Of a stretch of 64,000 nt of DNA, positions 45,023 through 52,753 are shown piece after piece. The DNA comes from Metabacillus arenae (lineage in GTDB: Bacteria; Bacillota; Bacilli; Bacillales; Bacillaceae). Location: NCBI RefSeq assembly GCF_014773385.1, contig NZ_JACXAI010000010.1:1-64000 (forward strand). Direction: 5' to 3'. Position 1 is the first letter of the stretch. Every line of letters starts with the position of its first letter. The translations under genes were made by a program, and so were the position numbers. Below the pieces are notes generated by a model. That model worked only from the letters and a program-made list of their open reading frames with translations, had not been told where the DNA came from and did not search any database.

Positions 45023-46228
45023 ATGAAAAACATTCGGGAAAAGGCACTGGAGCTTCATAAGCAATATAAAGGAAAATTAAGTGTTAATGTTAAGGTACCT
45101 GTTGAAAATGCGAATGATTTAAGCTTAGTATACTCTCCAGGTGTTGCAGAGCCTTGTAAAGAAATTTATGAGGATCCTGACAAAATCTATGATTATACGA
45201 TTAAAGGAAACTTAGTAGCTGTTATTTCAGATGGATCAGCTGTATTAGGCTTAGGAAATATTGGTGCTGGAGCGTCGATGCCGGTTATGGAAGGGAAAGC
45301 AGCATTATTTAAGGGATTTGCTGATATCGATGCGATCCCGCTTTGTATCAACACACATGATCCTGAACAAATTATTCAAACAGTAAAATTATTAGAACCA
45401 ACTTTTGGCGGAATTAATCTCGAGGACATTTCAGCCCCAAATTGTTTCATCATAGAAGAAAGATTAAAAAAGGAAATGAACATTCCTGTTTTTCATGATG
45501 ATCAGCATGGAACAGCTATTGTAACAGCGGCCGGATTAATCAATGCTTTAAAAATCGTGGATAAACGCCTTGATAATACCAAGGTTGTAATTAATGGTGC
45601 CGGGGCTGCCGGTATCGCTACTACAAAGCTGCTGCTTAATATGGGCGTACACGATATCATCTTATGTGATTCAAAGGGTGCCATTTACGAAGGCCGCCAA
45701 TATGGAATGAATGCCATGAAAGAATCTATTTCTAAATATACGAATAAGAACAAAGTTGAGGGTCTGTTACAGGAAGTGATCAAGGATACGGATGTATTTA
45801 TTGGATTATCGGTAGCTGAAGCGGTGACGCCGCAGATGGTCCAGTCAATGAATAGAGATCCGATTATCTTTGCAATGGCAAACCCAATTCCGGAAATTAT
45901 GCCGGCCGTTGCGCTGGCTGCAGGAGCCGCTGTAGTTGGAACAGGCCGTTCCGATATGGCGAATCAGGTAAATAATGTGCTTGCTTTTCCTGGCATATTC
46001 AAAGGAGCACTTGAGGTCTTTGCTTCTGAAATTAATGAAGAAATGAAGCTCGCGGCTGTTTTTGCGATTGCAAACCTAATTACACGTAAGGAGCTCAAAC
46101 ATGACTACGTTATACCACGGGCGTTCGATGAGCGAGTTGCAGATGCAGTGGCAAGAGCTGTTGCAGAGGCAGCGATAAAAACAGGAGTAGCCCGTAAAAA
46201 GATGGTTAAACAAGAAAAGATTATTTGA
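45023..46228 (+). CDS. NAD(P)-dependent malic enzyme
   Basis: The 401-residue enzyme decarboxylates malate to pyruvate with reduction of NAD or NADP. It is the short bacterial type (like YtsJ, about 400 residues): VYSPGVAEPCKEI near the N-terminus, the catalytic Lys and Asp region GKAALFKGFADIDA, VFHDDQHGTA, and the nucleotide-binding GAGAAGIATTKLL. In this cluster it would turn malate from glyoxylate into pyruvate, which regenerates acetyl-CoA and closes a dicarboxylic acid cycle for growth on glycolate. AGGAG precedes the start. Confidence 0.92.
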   Translation: MKNIREKALELHKQYKGKLSVNVKVPVENANDLSLVYSPGVAEPCKEIYEDPDKIYDYTIKGNLVAVISDGSAVLGLGNIGAGASMPVMEGKAALFKGFADIDAIPLCINTHDPEQIIQTVKLLEPTFGGINLEDISAPNCFIIEERLKKEMNIPVFHDDQHGTAIVTAAGLINALKIVDKRLDNTKVVINGAGAAGIATTKLLLNMGVHDIILCDSKGAIYEGRQYGMNAMKESISKYTNKNKVEGLLQEVIKDTDVFIGLSVAEAVTPQMVQSMNRDPIIFAMANPIPEIMPAVALAAGAAVVGTGRSDMANQVNNVLAFPGIFKGALEVFASEINEEMKLAAVFAIANLITRKELKHDYVIPRAFDERVADAVARAVAEAAIKTGVARKKMVKQEKII

Positions 46229-46244
46229 GGAGGCTATGATAAAG

Positions 46245-47024
46245 ATGAAATTTACTAGATTTATGATTAATTCTTCCGTTTCTAAAGGAATTATTACGGA
46301 AGATACAATCAGAGAAATTAAAGGTGATATTTTTGGCAGCTGGGAATATACAGGTACGGTCATTTCAAGAAATGAAGTGAAATTTCTTGCACCTATTGAG
46401 CCCAATCAAGTCATTGGGATTGGAGCAAATTATGTTTCAAAAGCTGAAGATCTTCCTCAAGAGCTTCCAGAAATACCAGTATTTTTCTTCAAGCCTGCTT
46501 CATCAGTTATTGGTCCTGAAGAAGAGATTGTGATTCCAAAAGGTATAAATCAAGTCAAATTTGAATCTGAATTAGCAGTGGTTATTGGAAAAGAAGCTAA
46601 AAATGTGCCTGAAGCTGATGTGTTAGATTATGTGTTTGGTTATACAATAGGCAATGATGTAACAGCACCGCAATTTTTTCATCAAGACGGTCACTGGACT
46701 ATCGGTAAGTCGTTCGACACCTTTACCCCTTTAGGTCCTGTAATTGAAACAGATCTTGATCCCTTTAACGTAACAGTTAATGCTAGCCTAAATAATATTG
46801 AAAAACAAAACAGCCCAACAGATTTAATGATTATTCCTATTCGTAAAATGGTTTCTTATCTTACAAATGTAATGACGCTTAAGCCGGGGGATATTATTTT
46901 AACAGGAAGTCCTGTTGGAGCTGAATTAGTAGGACCAGAGGATATCATAGAATGTATAATTGAAGGAATTGGCACGCTTCGAAATACATTTGTATCCGCA
47001 AAGGAAAGTGCTGAAACTCATTAA
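46245..47024 (+). CDS. Fumarylacetoacetate hydrolase (FAH) family protein
   Basis: The 259-residue protein has the FAH C-terminal fold with the metal-binding E-x-E (KFESELAVVIG) and downstream Asp region (GYTIGNDVTA), plus IILTGSPVG near the end. Family members include acylpyruvases, hydratases and oxaloacetate decarboxylases. Within a glycolate-to-malate cluster, oxaloacetate decarboxylation is an attractive but unproven role. I prefer the ATG at 46245 (11 bases from AGGAGG) over the one at 46236, which would leave only two. Confidence 0.82.
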   Translation: MKFTRFMINSSVSKGIITEDTIREIKGDIFGSWEYTGTVISRNEVKFLAPIEPNQVIGIGANYVSKAEDLPQELPEIPVFFFKPASSVIGPEEEIVIPKGINQVKFESELAVVIGKEAKNVPEADVLDYVFGYTIGNDVTAPQFFHQDGHWTIGKSFDTFTPLGPVIETDLDPFNVTVNASLNNIEKQNSPTDLMIIPIRKMVSYLTNVMTLKPGDIILTGSPVGAELVGPEDIIECIIEGIGTLRNTFVSAKESAETH

Positions 47025-47231
47025 TAGGAAGAGAAAGGGAACGTGCGGTATTAATAATTTGGTACTCCAGCTGTTTCATAAAATGGCCGAGTTTGTCTAA
47101 GCTATATATTATCTTCCCTTTCGAACGAGATGGCTCCACCATATATTTTAATGGGTTTTGCATGTTCAAATGCCCGGCAATAGGTGTGATATAATACATT
47201 TTAATATATCTTCCCCCTCGAGGTGAGTGTA

Positions 47232-48008
47232 ATGGAAAGAGAGAATATGGTAAAGTCTGTAAGCCGGGCGTTGGATATTATCACTCTTGTAAGTACTAAA
47301 AAAGGCGGTTTAGGTGTTACAGAGATTGCTGGCCAAATTGATATTAATAAAAGCTCTGTTTATCGAATTCTTTCAACACTTGTTCAATATGGATATGTTG
47401 AGCAAGATAAAGAAACCGGCCGATATAAGCTTGGATATAAATTTTTAGAGGTAAGTTCAAAGCTTTTAGAATCTATTGATCTGAGGGCAGAGGCAAGACC
47501 TTACTTACAGGAATTGGAAAATATAACCAACGAAGTGATCCACATGGTTGTATATGACCAAGGTGAGGTTGTTTATATTGAAAAATTAGAGGGAAATGAA
47601 ACGCTGCGAATGCACTCCAAGGTCGGGAAAAGGGCACCGATGCATTGTACATCTGTAGGAAAAGCGATTCTCGCTCATCTGCCATCTGCGGTGGTGCTGG
47701 ATATTCTTGAGCGTAAAGGGATGCCGATGCATACAGACAAAACGATCACCAGCAAAGAAGAGTTTATGCAAGAGCTGAATCAAGTGAAGCAAAAGGGATA
47801 TGCCCTTGATTTAGAAGAAAATGAATATGGAATTACATGCATAGCAGTGCCTGTTTTTGACCATTTAGGAAAAGTCATTTCAGCTGTTAGTATTTCCGGA
47901 CCAACCATTCGAATGACGGAAGAAAGGTTGAACCAGCTGAAAAAGAAAATGATCTTTATTGGTAAACAGATTTCAGCAAGGCTTGGATTTGGAAGCAAAA
48001 CCAGTTAA
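47232..48008 (+). CDS. IclR family transcriptional regulator of the glycolate cluster
   Basis: The 258-residue protein has an N-terminal winged helix (LGVTEIAGQIDINKSSVYRIL, about 25-50) and a C-terminal IclR effector domain (HMVVYDQGEVVYIEKLEGN, GKRAPMHCTSVGKAILA, YGITCIAVPVFD). IclR proteins sense small acids such as glyoxylate or pyruvate. It lies between the enzyme genes and the permease gene and probably controls both. I use the ATG at 47232, five bases after AGGTGA; a GTG at 47223 is inside that site. Confidence 0.88.
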   Translation: MERENMVKSVSRALDIITLVSTKKGGLGVTEIAGQIDINKSSVYRILSTLVQYGYVEQDKETGRYKLGYKFLEVSSKLLESIDLRAEARPYLQELENITNEVIHMVVYDQGEVVYIEKLEGNETLRMHSKVGKRAPMHCTSVGKAILAHLPSAVVLDILERKGMPMHTDKTITSKEEFMQELNQVKQKGYALDLEENEYGITCIAVPVFDHLGKVISAVSISGPTIRMTEERLNQLKKKMIFIGKQISARLGFGSKTS

Positions 48009-48103
48009 ATACACTATTTAAAAATTTGTTCGAATGCTTTGAAGGAAAGGTATATCGGACAAATTTTTTTGGGTAAGTGTTTTAATAAATTTTCAAAATA
48101 TTC

Positions 48104-48181
48104 TTGAAGTGATGCGGATACTTTGTATAATATAAATGTGGTTGAATTATGTTATATAACAATTTCATATAGTTGTATAAC
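48104..48181 (+). promoter_or_regulatory. Promoter and paired operator-like sites of the permease gene
   Basis: TTGAAG (48104-48109) and TATAAT (48126-48131) are spaced 16 bases. Downstream lie GTTATATAAC (48151-48160) and GTTGTATAAC (48172-48181), two near-identical palindromic decamers with centres 21 bases apart, on the same face of the helix. They overlap the expected early transcribed region and are good candidates for the binding site of the neighbouring IclR regulator. Confidence 0.5.
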
Positions 48182-48250
48182 AATGTTCCTTCATCCGCAA
48201 CAAAGGGGAATGTGATTTTCTATTAAGAAACAAAAGGGGGAAATTGTATT

Positions 48251-50041
48251 ATGAGTACAAGTGTGTTAGCTTTGCTATCATTGTTACCCATCCTTGCAGT
48301 TGCCATTTTTTTAGTTGGTTTAAGATGGCCTGCAAGTAAAGCCATGCCAATTTCATATCTAGTAGCAGTAATACTGGCGTTGTTTATTTGGAAGGTACCA
48401 GGGGAAACAGTTGCTGCAGCATCAGTGAATGGTTTAGTTGTAGCCGGTACCCTGTTATACATTATTTTTGGAGCAATCCTGCTTCTAAACACACTCCAAG
48501 AAAGTGGAGGAATTAAAACAATTCGTCAGGGATTCACAAATATATCTGCAGACCGGCGCATTCAGGTGATCATTATTGCCTGGTTATTTGGATCTTTTAT
48601 TGAAGGGGCTTCCGGATTCGGTACACCGGCTGCTGTTGCCGTCCCGCTATTAGTAGGGCTTGGTTTTCCAGCAATGGCTGCTGTTATTGCTGGAATGGTC
48701 ATTCAAAGCACTCCTGTTTCCTTCGGTGCGGTTGGTACTCCTATGCTTGTCGGGGTTCAAACTGGTTTATCGGCAGACGCAAGTATCACGGACAATTTTC
48801 TTTCTTTAATCACTGCCATCGGGGGGCAAGTTGCTATTTTACATATGATTGCCGGCACTCTTATCCCATTGTTTGTAGTTGCTTTAATGACAAGGTTCTT
48901 TGGGAAAAATAAATCATTTTCAGAGGGCGTTAAAGTTTGGAAGTTCGCCTTGTTTGCCGCTTTTTCGATGACAATTCCATATGTCATTGTTGCAAACGTT
49001 CTAGGACCTGAGTTTCCTTCTATGGTCGGCGGATTGGCAGGTCTCGCCATTGTAGTGTATGCAGCCAAGAAAGGATTTCTCATGCCTCCAAAAGAAGAAG
49101 TTTGGGATTTTGAAGAAAAATCTAAATGGGATCCAGAGTGGATAGGCAAGCTTGAGATCAAGGACATTTCCCACAAAAACGGAAGCATGAGTATGGTACG
49201 TGCTTGGACACCATATATTTTAGTTGGGGTATTACTTGTATTATCAAGACTGAAAACGCTTCCTATAATGGGTTGGCTCCAATCATGGAATGTTGCCATC
49301 CCTAATATGTTTGGCTCGGAAATCACAGCAAGCTTTCAGCCTTTATATTTACCCGGCACCATCTTTATTGTTGTTTCAATGATTACCTATTTTATCCACG
49401 GCATGAATGGAAGCGTATACAAAACAGCCTGGTCCCAATCTGTCAAAACAACTGTCGCGGCCTCAACAGCTTTAGTCTTCACTGTTCCTATGGTTCAAGT
49501 ATTTATCAATTCAGGTGGCGGAGCGGCCGGCTTTGAACAAATGCCAATTGAATTGGCAAATGGAGCGGCCGCTTTAGCTGGTGAGTATTGGCCGTTCTTC
49601 GCAACGTTTATCGGGGGAATCGGTGCATTTATTGCAGGCAGCAATACAGTAAGTAATATGATGTTTTCCTTATTTCAATACGACGTTGGTTCTCAAATTG
49701 GCGTTAATCCGACATGGATTGTAGCTCTTCAGGCAGTAGGTGGTGCGGCTGGAAACATGATATGTGTTCATAATGTCGTAGCAGCATCCGCGGTAGTAGG
49801 GATTGTCGGGAAAGAAGGAATAGTTATCCGAAAAACCTTGCTCCCATTTGTGTATTATGCTTTATTGTCAGGGGCAGTTGGCTATGCCATAGTATGGTAC
49901 TCACAAAAAGGAATCTTTAATCTCGGCTCCTTCATCGCAGCAGCAATTGTTCTCGCAGCAACATACATTATTGCTACAAATCAAAAACGCGCAAATTTAC
50001 TACTCCACAATTCATCAGCAGATATCAAGTCAGTTAAATAA
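48251..50041 (+). CDS. glcA: L-lactate/glycolate permease (LctP/GlcA family)
   Basis: The 596-residue membrane protein belongs to the lactate permease family, with about 14 hydrophobic segments and the signatures [21 protein letters not shown] and [14 protein letters not shown]. Family members take up lactate and glycolate by proton symport. Its place at the end of the glycolate gene set, behind the IclR gene, makes glycolate the likely main substrate. The start follows AAAGGGGGAA. Confidence 0.9.
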   Translation: MSTSVLALLSLLPILAVAIFLVGLRWPASKAMPISYLVAVILALFIWKVPGETVAAASVNGLVVAGTLLYIIFGAILLLNTLQESGGIKTIRQGFTNISADRRIQVIIIAWLFGSFIEGASGFGTPAAVAVPLLVGLGFPAMAAVIAGMVIQSTPVSFGAVGTPMLVGVQTGLSADASITDNFLSLITAIGGQVAILHMIAGTLIPLFVVALMTRFFGKNKSFSEGVKVWKFALFAAFSMTIPYVIVANVLGPEFPSMVGGLAGLAIVVYAAKKGFLMPPKEEVWDFEEKSKWDPEWIGKLEIKDISHKNGSMSMVRAWTPYILVGVLLVLSRLKTLPIMGWLQSWNVAIPNMFGSEITASFQPLYLPGTIFIVVSMITYFIHGMNGSVYKTAWSQSVKTTVAASTALVFTVPMVQVFINSGGGAAGFEQMPIELANGAAALAGEYWPFFATFIGGIGAFIAGSNTVSNMMFSLFQYDVGSQIGVNPTWIVALQAVGGAAGNMICVHNVVAASAVVGIVGKEGIVIRKTLLPFVYYALLSGAVGYAIVWYSQKGIFNLGSFIAAAIVLAATYIIATNQKRANLLLHNSSADIKSVK

Positions 50042-50269
50042 AATTCATGGGTTGCAGCTTTACAAATATAACTCTAACTCCTATTTAATGAAGGTCATGG
50101 CTTATATTAGGAAATGAAAAATTTCAGCCTCGATAATGAATGATAGAAGAGGTTTACGCCTTTTATGCGCCTATTTAATTGGACAAAGTTCGAAGTAACA
50201 GGGCTCTGAAAGGGGAAAACCAAGCCTTATTGACATCACGATTATTAAAGAGGGGGACTGTATGACAAT

Positions 50270-50282
50270 CTAGTCTGACCAG
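50270..50282. promoter_or_regulatory. Palindrome resembling a FadR/GntR-type operator
   Basis: CTAGTCTGACCAG reads CTnGTCnGACnAG and contains the TnGTnnnACnA pattern bound by FadR-subfamily GntR regulators. It lies in the 537-bp gap between glcA and cobT, just after a start-like AGAGGGGG...ATGACAATC followed by a stop. No other gene or riboswitch was recognised in this gap. Confidence 0.35.
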
Positions 50283-50578
50283 ATGTTTATTTATGAGTAT
50301 TTTTTCAAATCTTCAAGGTTTAAGAATAATTTTCTCATATGGATTCCTTAAATAGAAATCATAAGGTAATATGGTTACCAACTGATGTCTAATTGGGAAT
50401 CTTTTTTTGTAGAAGAAAACTATAAACCATGGCAGGATTTTGTTTCCAAGACTAGTAAGATGTATTCTGAATTTGTATCAAAGTTTTGGTTAATAGTTAA
50501 AAGTGGTTTGCGAAGATATCAAAAAATAAACATTATTTTTAGAACGCTATGATGCGTCGATTAAGTGGAGGAAATCAT

Positions 50579-51658
50579 TTGGAAAAGATCATGCAAGTAA
50601 TTCAAGATATTAAACCGCTGGATATACGGTCAATGGAGGAAATGAGGAACTGCTTAAATAACTTAACTAAACCATTAGGCAGCTTAGGAATGTTGGAAGA
50701 ACTTCCGATAACGCTTTCAGGCATTGCCGGCCATGCGGCTCCAAAAGTAGACCGAAAAGCAATCGTTGTTATGTGCGGGGATCATGGAGTTGTAAAAGAA
50801 GGTGTCAGTGCATATCCTCAAGCGGTAACTGGCTTAATGATGGATAATTTTGTACGAGGCAAAGCAGCGATTAATGTACTCGCACGCCAGGCAGGTGCTG
50901 AGGTTCAAGTTATTGATATTGGAAGTATGCTGGAAGAAGTGCCGAAAGAGATTATCAAGAAAAAAGTGCGGTATGGAACAGATAATATGGCAATCGGCCC
51001 AGCTATGTCGAAAGAGGAGGCTGTTCAAGGGATACATATAGGTATAGAAACTGCCTTTGACTTGGCTGATCAAGGTATTGACCTGCTTGGAATAGGGGAA
51101 ATGGGGATTGGAAATACAACCCCTGCCAGTGCCATGACAGCAGTTTTTACAAGCATATCTATTTCTCAATTAACAGGCAGGGGTACCGGGATAAATGCCG
51201 CAGGTTTAGACAAGAAAATAGAGGTGATTGAAAGAGCAATTAAAGGAAACAACCCAAATCCGATGGATCCCCTCGATGTTCTTTGTAAAGTAGGAGGATT
51301 TGAAATTGCAGGACTTGTTGGAGTATTGTTAGGAGCGGCAGCTCGCAGAATCCCAGTTGTTATTGACGGGGTTATTTCTGGAGCAGCGGCATTAGCTGCA
51401 TACCGGATCGAACCTCTTTCCCGCGATTACATGATTGCTTCTCATTTATCAGCAGAACCGGCACATCAATTCATTTTGAACGAACTTGAACTAAAACCTC
51501 TACTAAATTTAGAAATGAGACTTGGGGAAGGAACAGGCGCTGCCCTCGCATTTCCATTAATCGAATCTTCAACGCGGATTTTTAGGGAAATGGCTACATT
51601 TGAGGAATTAGGCATACCTGCACATGTGGAAAATTCTAAAGAGAAGAATGAGGCTTGA
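50579..51658 (+). CDS. cobT: Nicotinate-nucleotide--dimethylbenzimidazole phosphoribosyltransferase (CobT)
   Basis: The 359-residue enzyme makes alpha-ribazole phosphate, activating the lower ligand of cobalamin. It has NLTKPLGSLGMLEELP, VVMCGDHGVVKEGVSAYP, GIGEMGIGNTTPASA and the C-terminal LRLGEGTGAALAF-like region with the catalytic glutamate (LGEGTG). I start at the TTG at 50579, seven bases after GGAGG; the upstream ATG has no ribosome site. It is alone here, with no cobS, cobU or cobC next to it. Confidence 0.9.
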   Translation: MEKIMQVIQDIKPLDIRSMEEMRNCLNNLTKPLGSLGMLEELPITLSGIAGHAAPKVDRKAIVVMCGDHGVVKEGVSAYPQAVTGLMMDNFVRGKAAINVLARQAGAEVQVIDIGSMLEEVPKEIIKKKVRYGTDNMAIGPAMSKEEAVQGIHIGIETAFDLADQGIDLLGIGEMGIGNTTPASAMTAVFTSISISQLTGRGTGINAAGLDKKIEVIERAIKGNNPNPMDPLDVLCKVGGFEIAGLVGVLLGAAARRIPVVIDGVISGAAALAAYRIEPLSRDYMIASHLSAEPAHQFILNELELKPLLNLEMRLGEGTGAALAFPLIESSTRIFREMATFEELGIPAHVENSKEKNEA

Positions 51659-51936
51659 GGTCGCCGATCCAAATTGATTTTGATGAGACAGAAAAATGGA
51701 GGAAACAAAACATGAAAATATCTGGATGATACGATTTGCTATGAATCTTAGAAATACCTTTTTTCAACTATAAGTGCATGGTGGTTTTTAGTTTATATAA
51801 AAATGGCCGTGGTATTCGCATAATTCACGGCCCAAGGATTGGTAAACATACCCTAGAATTGAAGTACACCATTTGATCAATTATAAAAATTAGGGTTCAT
51901 TACCTATTTGTAATTTTTTAATAACAAAACACTTTA

Positions 51937-51956
51937 CATACCTTAGTGGGGTATAG
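51937..51956. promoter_or_regulatory. CsoR operator 1
   Basis: CATACCTTAGTGGGGTATAG lies 26 bases before csoR and has the ATACC..n..GGGTAT form of the Bacillus CsoR operator. A near copy in reverse orientation lies before copA. The rest of the gap 51659-51930 contains no recognised gene. Confidence 0.75.
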
Positions 51957-51982
51957 TAATATCGTCTTAAGGGGGTGAAGCA

Positions 51983-52330
51983 ATGTCGATGAATTCAGAT
52001 AATCTAGAGAATATGAATGAAATCGATGAATGCTGCTCATCAGAAAGTGAAAGAAAAAGCCATCATTCAGATAAAGTGAAAAATAATTTAGTAACAAGAT
52101 TAAATCGAATAGAAGGACAAATTCGAGGTATAAAAGGATTAATTGAAAAAGATACGTATTGTGATGATGTAATCACACAAATCTCTGCTACCCAATCTGC
52201 ATTAAATAGTGTGGGGCGAATTTTACTCGAAGGTCACATGAAGACTTGTGTTCTTGAGAAAATTCAAGAAGGGGACACAGAAATCTTGGATGAGGTAATG
52301 GTAACCATTCAAAAATTAATGAAAAAATAA
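51983..52330 (+). CDS. csoR: Copper-sensing transcriptional repressor CsoR
   Basis: The 115-residue DUF156 protein carries the Cu(I) ligands Cys60, His85 and Cys89 (YCDDV, GHMKTC), which identify CsoR rather than RcnR or FrmR. Copper binding releases it from the operator just upstream. The N-terminus is extended by about 30 residues rich in Ser, His and two cysteines (CCSSESERKSHH), which might bind extra metal. It is followed by copZ after 16 bases. Confidence 0.92.
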   Translation: MSMNSDNLENMNEIDECCSSESERKSHHSDKVKNNLVTRLNRIEGQIRGIKGLIEKDTYCDDVITQISATQSALNSVGRILLEGHMKTCVLEKIQEGDTEILDEVMVTIQKLMKK

Positions 52331-52346
52331 AAGGAGACTAAAGCTT

Positions 52347-52550
52347 ATGGAAAAAATAACTCTAAACGTTCAAGGTATGTCGTGTGGACATTGTATTAAA
52401 TCAATTGAAGGCAGCGTAGGGGAATTATCTGGGGTTAATAAAGTCAAAGTAAACCTGGATTCAGGAACTGTTGGAGTGGAATTTAATCCAAATGAAGTTA
52501 CTCTTGATAAGATCAAGGAAACGATTGACGACCAAGGTTACGATGTTTAG
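52347..52550 (+). CDS. copZ: Copper chaperone CopZ
   Basis: A 67-residue heavy-metal-associated domain with GMSCGHC (Cys13 and Cys16), which binds Cu(I) and passes it to CopA. Length and sequence fit Bacillus CopZ. It is co-transcribed with csoR. Confidence 0.93.
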   Translation: MEKITLNVQGMSCGHCIKSIEGSVGELSGVNKVKVNLDSGTVGVEFNPNEVTLDKIKETIDDQGYDV

Positions 52551-52711
52551 GTAAACTTCAGGTAGAGGACGTGCAGATGGAAGCACGATTTCTTTTACTC
52601 ATCAAAATACTATACCTAGGTATGGTTATAATAATTTCGAAAAGGTTGGCTAATGCTACCATTAAATTTTCTAAACGTGCTGTTCTTGCAGCACGTTCTA
52701 ATTTCCGAAAA

Positions 52712-52732
52712 ATATACCCCACTATAGTATGT
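52712..52732. promoter_or_regulatory. CsoR operator 2, inverted copy before copA
   Basis: ATATACCCCACTATAGTATGT, read on the minus strand, matches operator 1 at about 18 of 21 positions. It lies 22 bases before the copA start, in the 200-bp gap after copZ, which also has a hairpin (AACGTGCTG/CAGCACGTT, 52674-52697) and a palindrome ATACCTAGGTAT (52612-52623). copA therefore seems to have its own copper-controlled promoter. Confidence 0.72.
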
Positions 52733-52753
52733 GGTGGTTAGGGGTGAATCGTG

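Noticed and set aside
48757-49326. 189-codon minus-strand frame
   Set aside because: Shadow of the permease gene, without a ribosome site or recognisable motifs.
50160-50300. Possible cobalamin riboswitch before cobT
   Set aside because: GGGGAAAACCAAGCC looked suggestive, but the B12 box and the GCCACTG core are missing.
52577-52741. 54-codon frame between copZ and copA with an AGAGG site
   Set aside because: It covers the second CsoR operator and a hairpin, and the protein has no recognisable features; probably chance.
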